This document shows positions 6,120-6,823 of a stretch of DNA of 6,823 nucleotides, in pieces. Numbering within the stretch: position 1 is the first letter of the stretch; each line of letters starts with the position of its first letter. The stretch is from Treponema sp. (lineage in GTDB: Bacteria; Spirochaetota; Spirochaetia; Treponematales; Breznakiellaceae). Location of the stretch: assembly GCA_031273835.1 (NCBI GenBank), contig JAISRD010000045.1:1-6823 (forward strand). The letters are read 5' to 3'. Below the pieces are notes generated by a model. That model was not told the DNA's origin. It ran no database searches and saw nothing but the letters and a program-made list of their open reading frames with translations. A program made the translations under genes and the position numbers.

Positions 6120-6655
6120 CGGGTCCGGTACTGGATGCGGGCGGAACCAAGCCCCGACAGGGTCCGCTCAAATTCGGCGGCGGCCCGGTAATCTTCAAGT
6201 TCCCTGCAGGCGTCCCGCAGATTAAAAAGGGCGTCCTCGTACAGGGGCGCCAGGGCCACGGCCTCTTCAAAACAGTGGCGGGCCTCTTCATAGCCCCCTT
6301 CCGCAAAGTACAATACCCCCAGGTTGTTCCAGGTCCGGGGGGAACAGTCATTCCTGGCCAGGGCGGAATGGTAACAATCCTCGGCCAGCTCAAACTGCTC
6401 AAGTTCAAAGTAGATAAGCCCCATGGAAAACCAGGCTTCATCAAGATCATCATCAATAAAAAGGGAATGCTGGAAACTATTCAGGGCCTCGTCATAATCC
6501 CCCGTATGCTGCTGGGCTATACCGAGGTTAAGCCAGAGAAGGGGGTTTTCCGGTTCCATAACCAGGGCCTTCCTGAAAAAGGAAATCGCCTCGTTGGGCC
6601 GGTTTGCTTCCGTCAGGGCAATGCCGGAATTGTTTAAGGACGCCGCTGTTTCCAT
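6116..6655 (-). CDS. Tetratricopeptide-repeat (TPR) protein
   Basis: 179-residue acidic protein built almost wholly of five TPR units at a 34-residue period. Counting from the GTG just before the ATG, the conserved position after the leading W/L falls at 12, 46, 80, 114 and 148: G in the first four units, R in the fifth. Typical units are WLNLGIAQQHTGDYDEALNS and WNNLGVLYFAEGGYEEARHC. No signal peptide or membrane segment is seen, so it is probably a cytoplasmic scaffold for protein-protein contacts; the partner is unknown. GTG at 6658 and ATG at 6655 are adjacent possible starts. AAGAGAG (6660-6666) lies 4 nt from the ATG but only 1 nt from the GTG, so ATG is preferred. Its TGA overlaps the GTG of the YmdB-like gene, which suggests the two proteins are made in concert. 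Confidence 0.9.
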   Translation of the reverse strand: METAASLNNSGIALTEANRPNEAISFFRKALVMEPENPLLWLNLGIAQQHTGDYDEALNSFQHSLFIDDDLDEAWFSMGLIYFELEQFELAEDCYHSALARNDCSPRTWNNLGVLYFAEGGYEEARHCFEEAVALAPLYEDALFNLRDACRELEDYRAAAEFERTLSGLGSARIQYRTR

Positions 6656-6672
6656 CACGCTCTCTTAGAACT

Positions 6673-6678
6673 AATATA
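6673..6678 (-). promoter_or_regulatory. Candidate -10 box of the TPR-YmdB operon
   Basis: On the minus strand TATATT lies 17 bp before ATG 6655, within a small palindrome AATAT-ACA-ATATT (6673-6685). No clear -35 is seen. If used, the leader would be only about 11 nt and barely include the AAGAGAG ribosome site, so this is tentative. Confidence 0.3.
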
Positions 6679-6704
6679 CAATATTCCCGGCCGCTTAACT
6701 AGCC

Positions 6705-6750
6705 CTAAAGGGGGATTTTTCGGCCCCTTAGCCGCCGGGACCGGCGGTTA
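6705..6750. repeat. Two overlapping hairpins upstream of the TPR gene
   Basis: CTAA-A-GGGG (6705-6713) pairs with CCCCTTAG (6724-6731) with one bulge. TAGCCGCCGG (6729-6738) pairs with CCGGCGGTTA (6741-6750) with one G-U type mismatch and a GA loop. They share bases 6729-6731, so the full stems exclude each other. They may belong to a leader or to the end of a gene beyond the window; there is no T run directly after either stem. Confidence 0.4.
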
Positions 6751-6823
6751 AATTTCCGCTTGCTAACGGCAGTTTTTTAGGGTAACTATCGACAAATTTT
6801 CCGTAACTACTACAATAGTTCCA

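Overview
The window is GC-rich coding DNA with AT-richer, repeat-laden flanks. It carries two compact gene clusters that converge near position 5300. The combination of a bacterial XPB-type helicase, a companion protein carrying a related helicase-associated domain, an NYN-LOTUS protein and an 18-base poly(G) tract fits a spirochaete of the Treponema group, possibly one of the GC-richer gut-associated lineages. This placement rests on family knowledge and general sequence style; no marker gene here proves it.

Positions 1-566 contain no convincing gene. They hold a repeated palindrome (TACCGGTA twice, 130-153), a homopolymer of 18 G (177-194), a dense set of nested and tandem hairpins (301-475) ending in a T6 run, and a likely -10 box (TATACT, 542-547) just ahead of the first gene.

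Positions 567-5278 (+ strand) form a three-gene operon. First is an XPB/Ssl2-family DNA helicase with all its main motifs. Second, overlapping by ATGA, is a 728-residue protein that I read as the bacterial XPB companion: helical/winged-helix N-terminus, a domain resembling XPB's own N-terminal domain, and a WYL-like C-terminus. Third, 3 bp later with a good GGAG ribosome site, is an NYN (PIN-like) nuclease fused to an OST-HTH/LOTUS domain. The order suggests a helicase, its partner and a putative nuclease made together. This would be a nucleic-acid repair or processing module unlike the XPB-Bax1 pair of archaea; the joint function is inference.

Positions 5319-6658 (- strand) form a two-gene operon: a protein of five TPR units, then, through a GTGA overlap, a YmdB-family (TIGR00282-type) metallophosphoesterase homologue. 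Most of the family's metal-ligand and catalytic positions are substituted in the latter, and its gene contains a perfect 15-bp-arm hairpin. Only 40 bp, with a 10-bp direct repeat, separates the two convergent operons.

Positions 6659-6823 are the upstream region of the TPR operon, with a possible -10 box, two overlapping hairpins and TAACTA repeats.

The observations I rate highest are the helicase-companion-nuclease operon, the degenerate YmdB active site, the hairpin abutting the start codon of the companion gene, the poly(G) tract, the structured leader at 301-475 and the long palindrome inside the YmdB-like gene.
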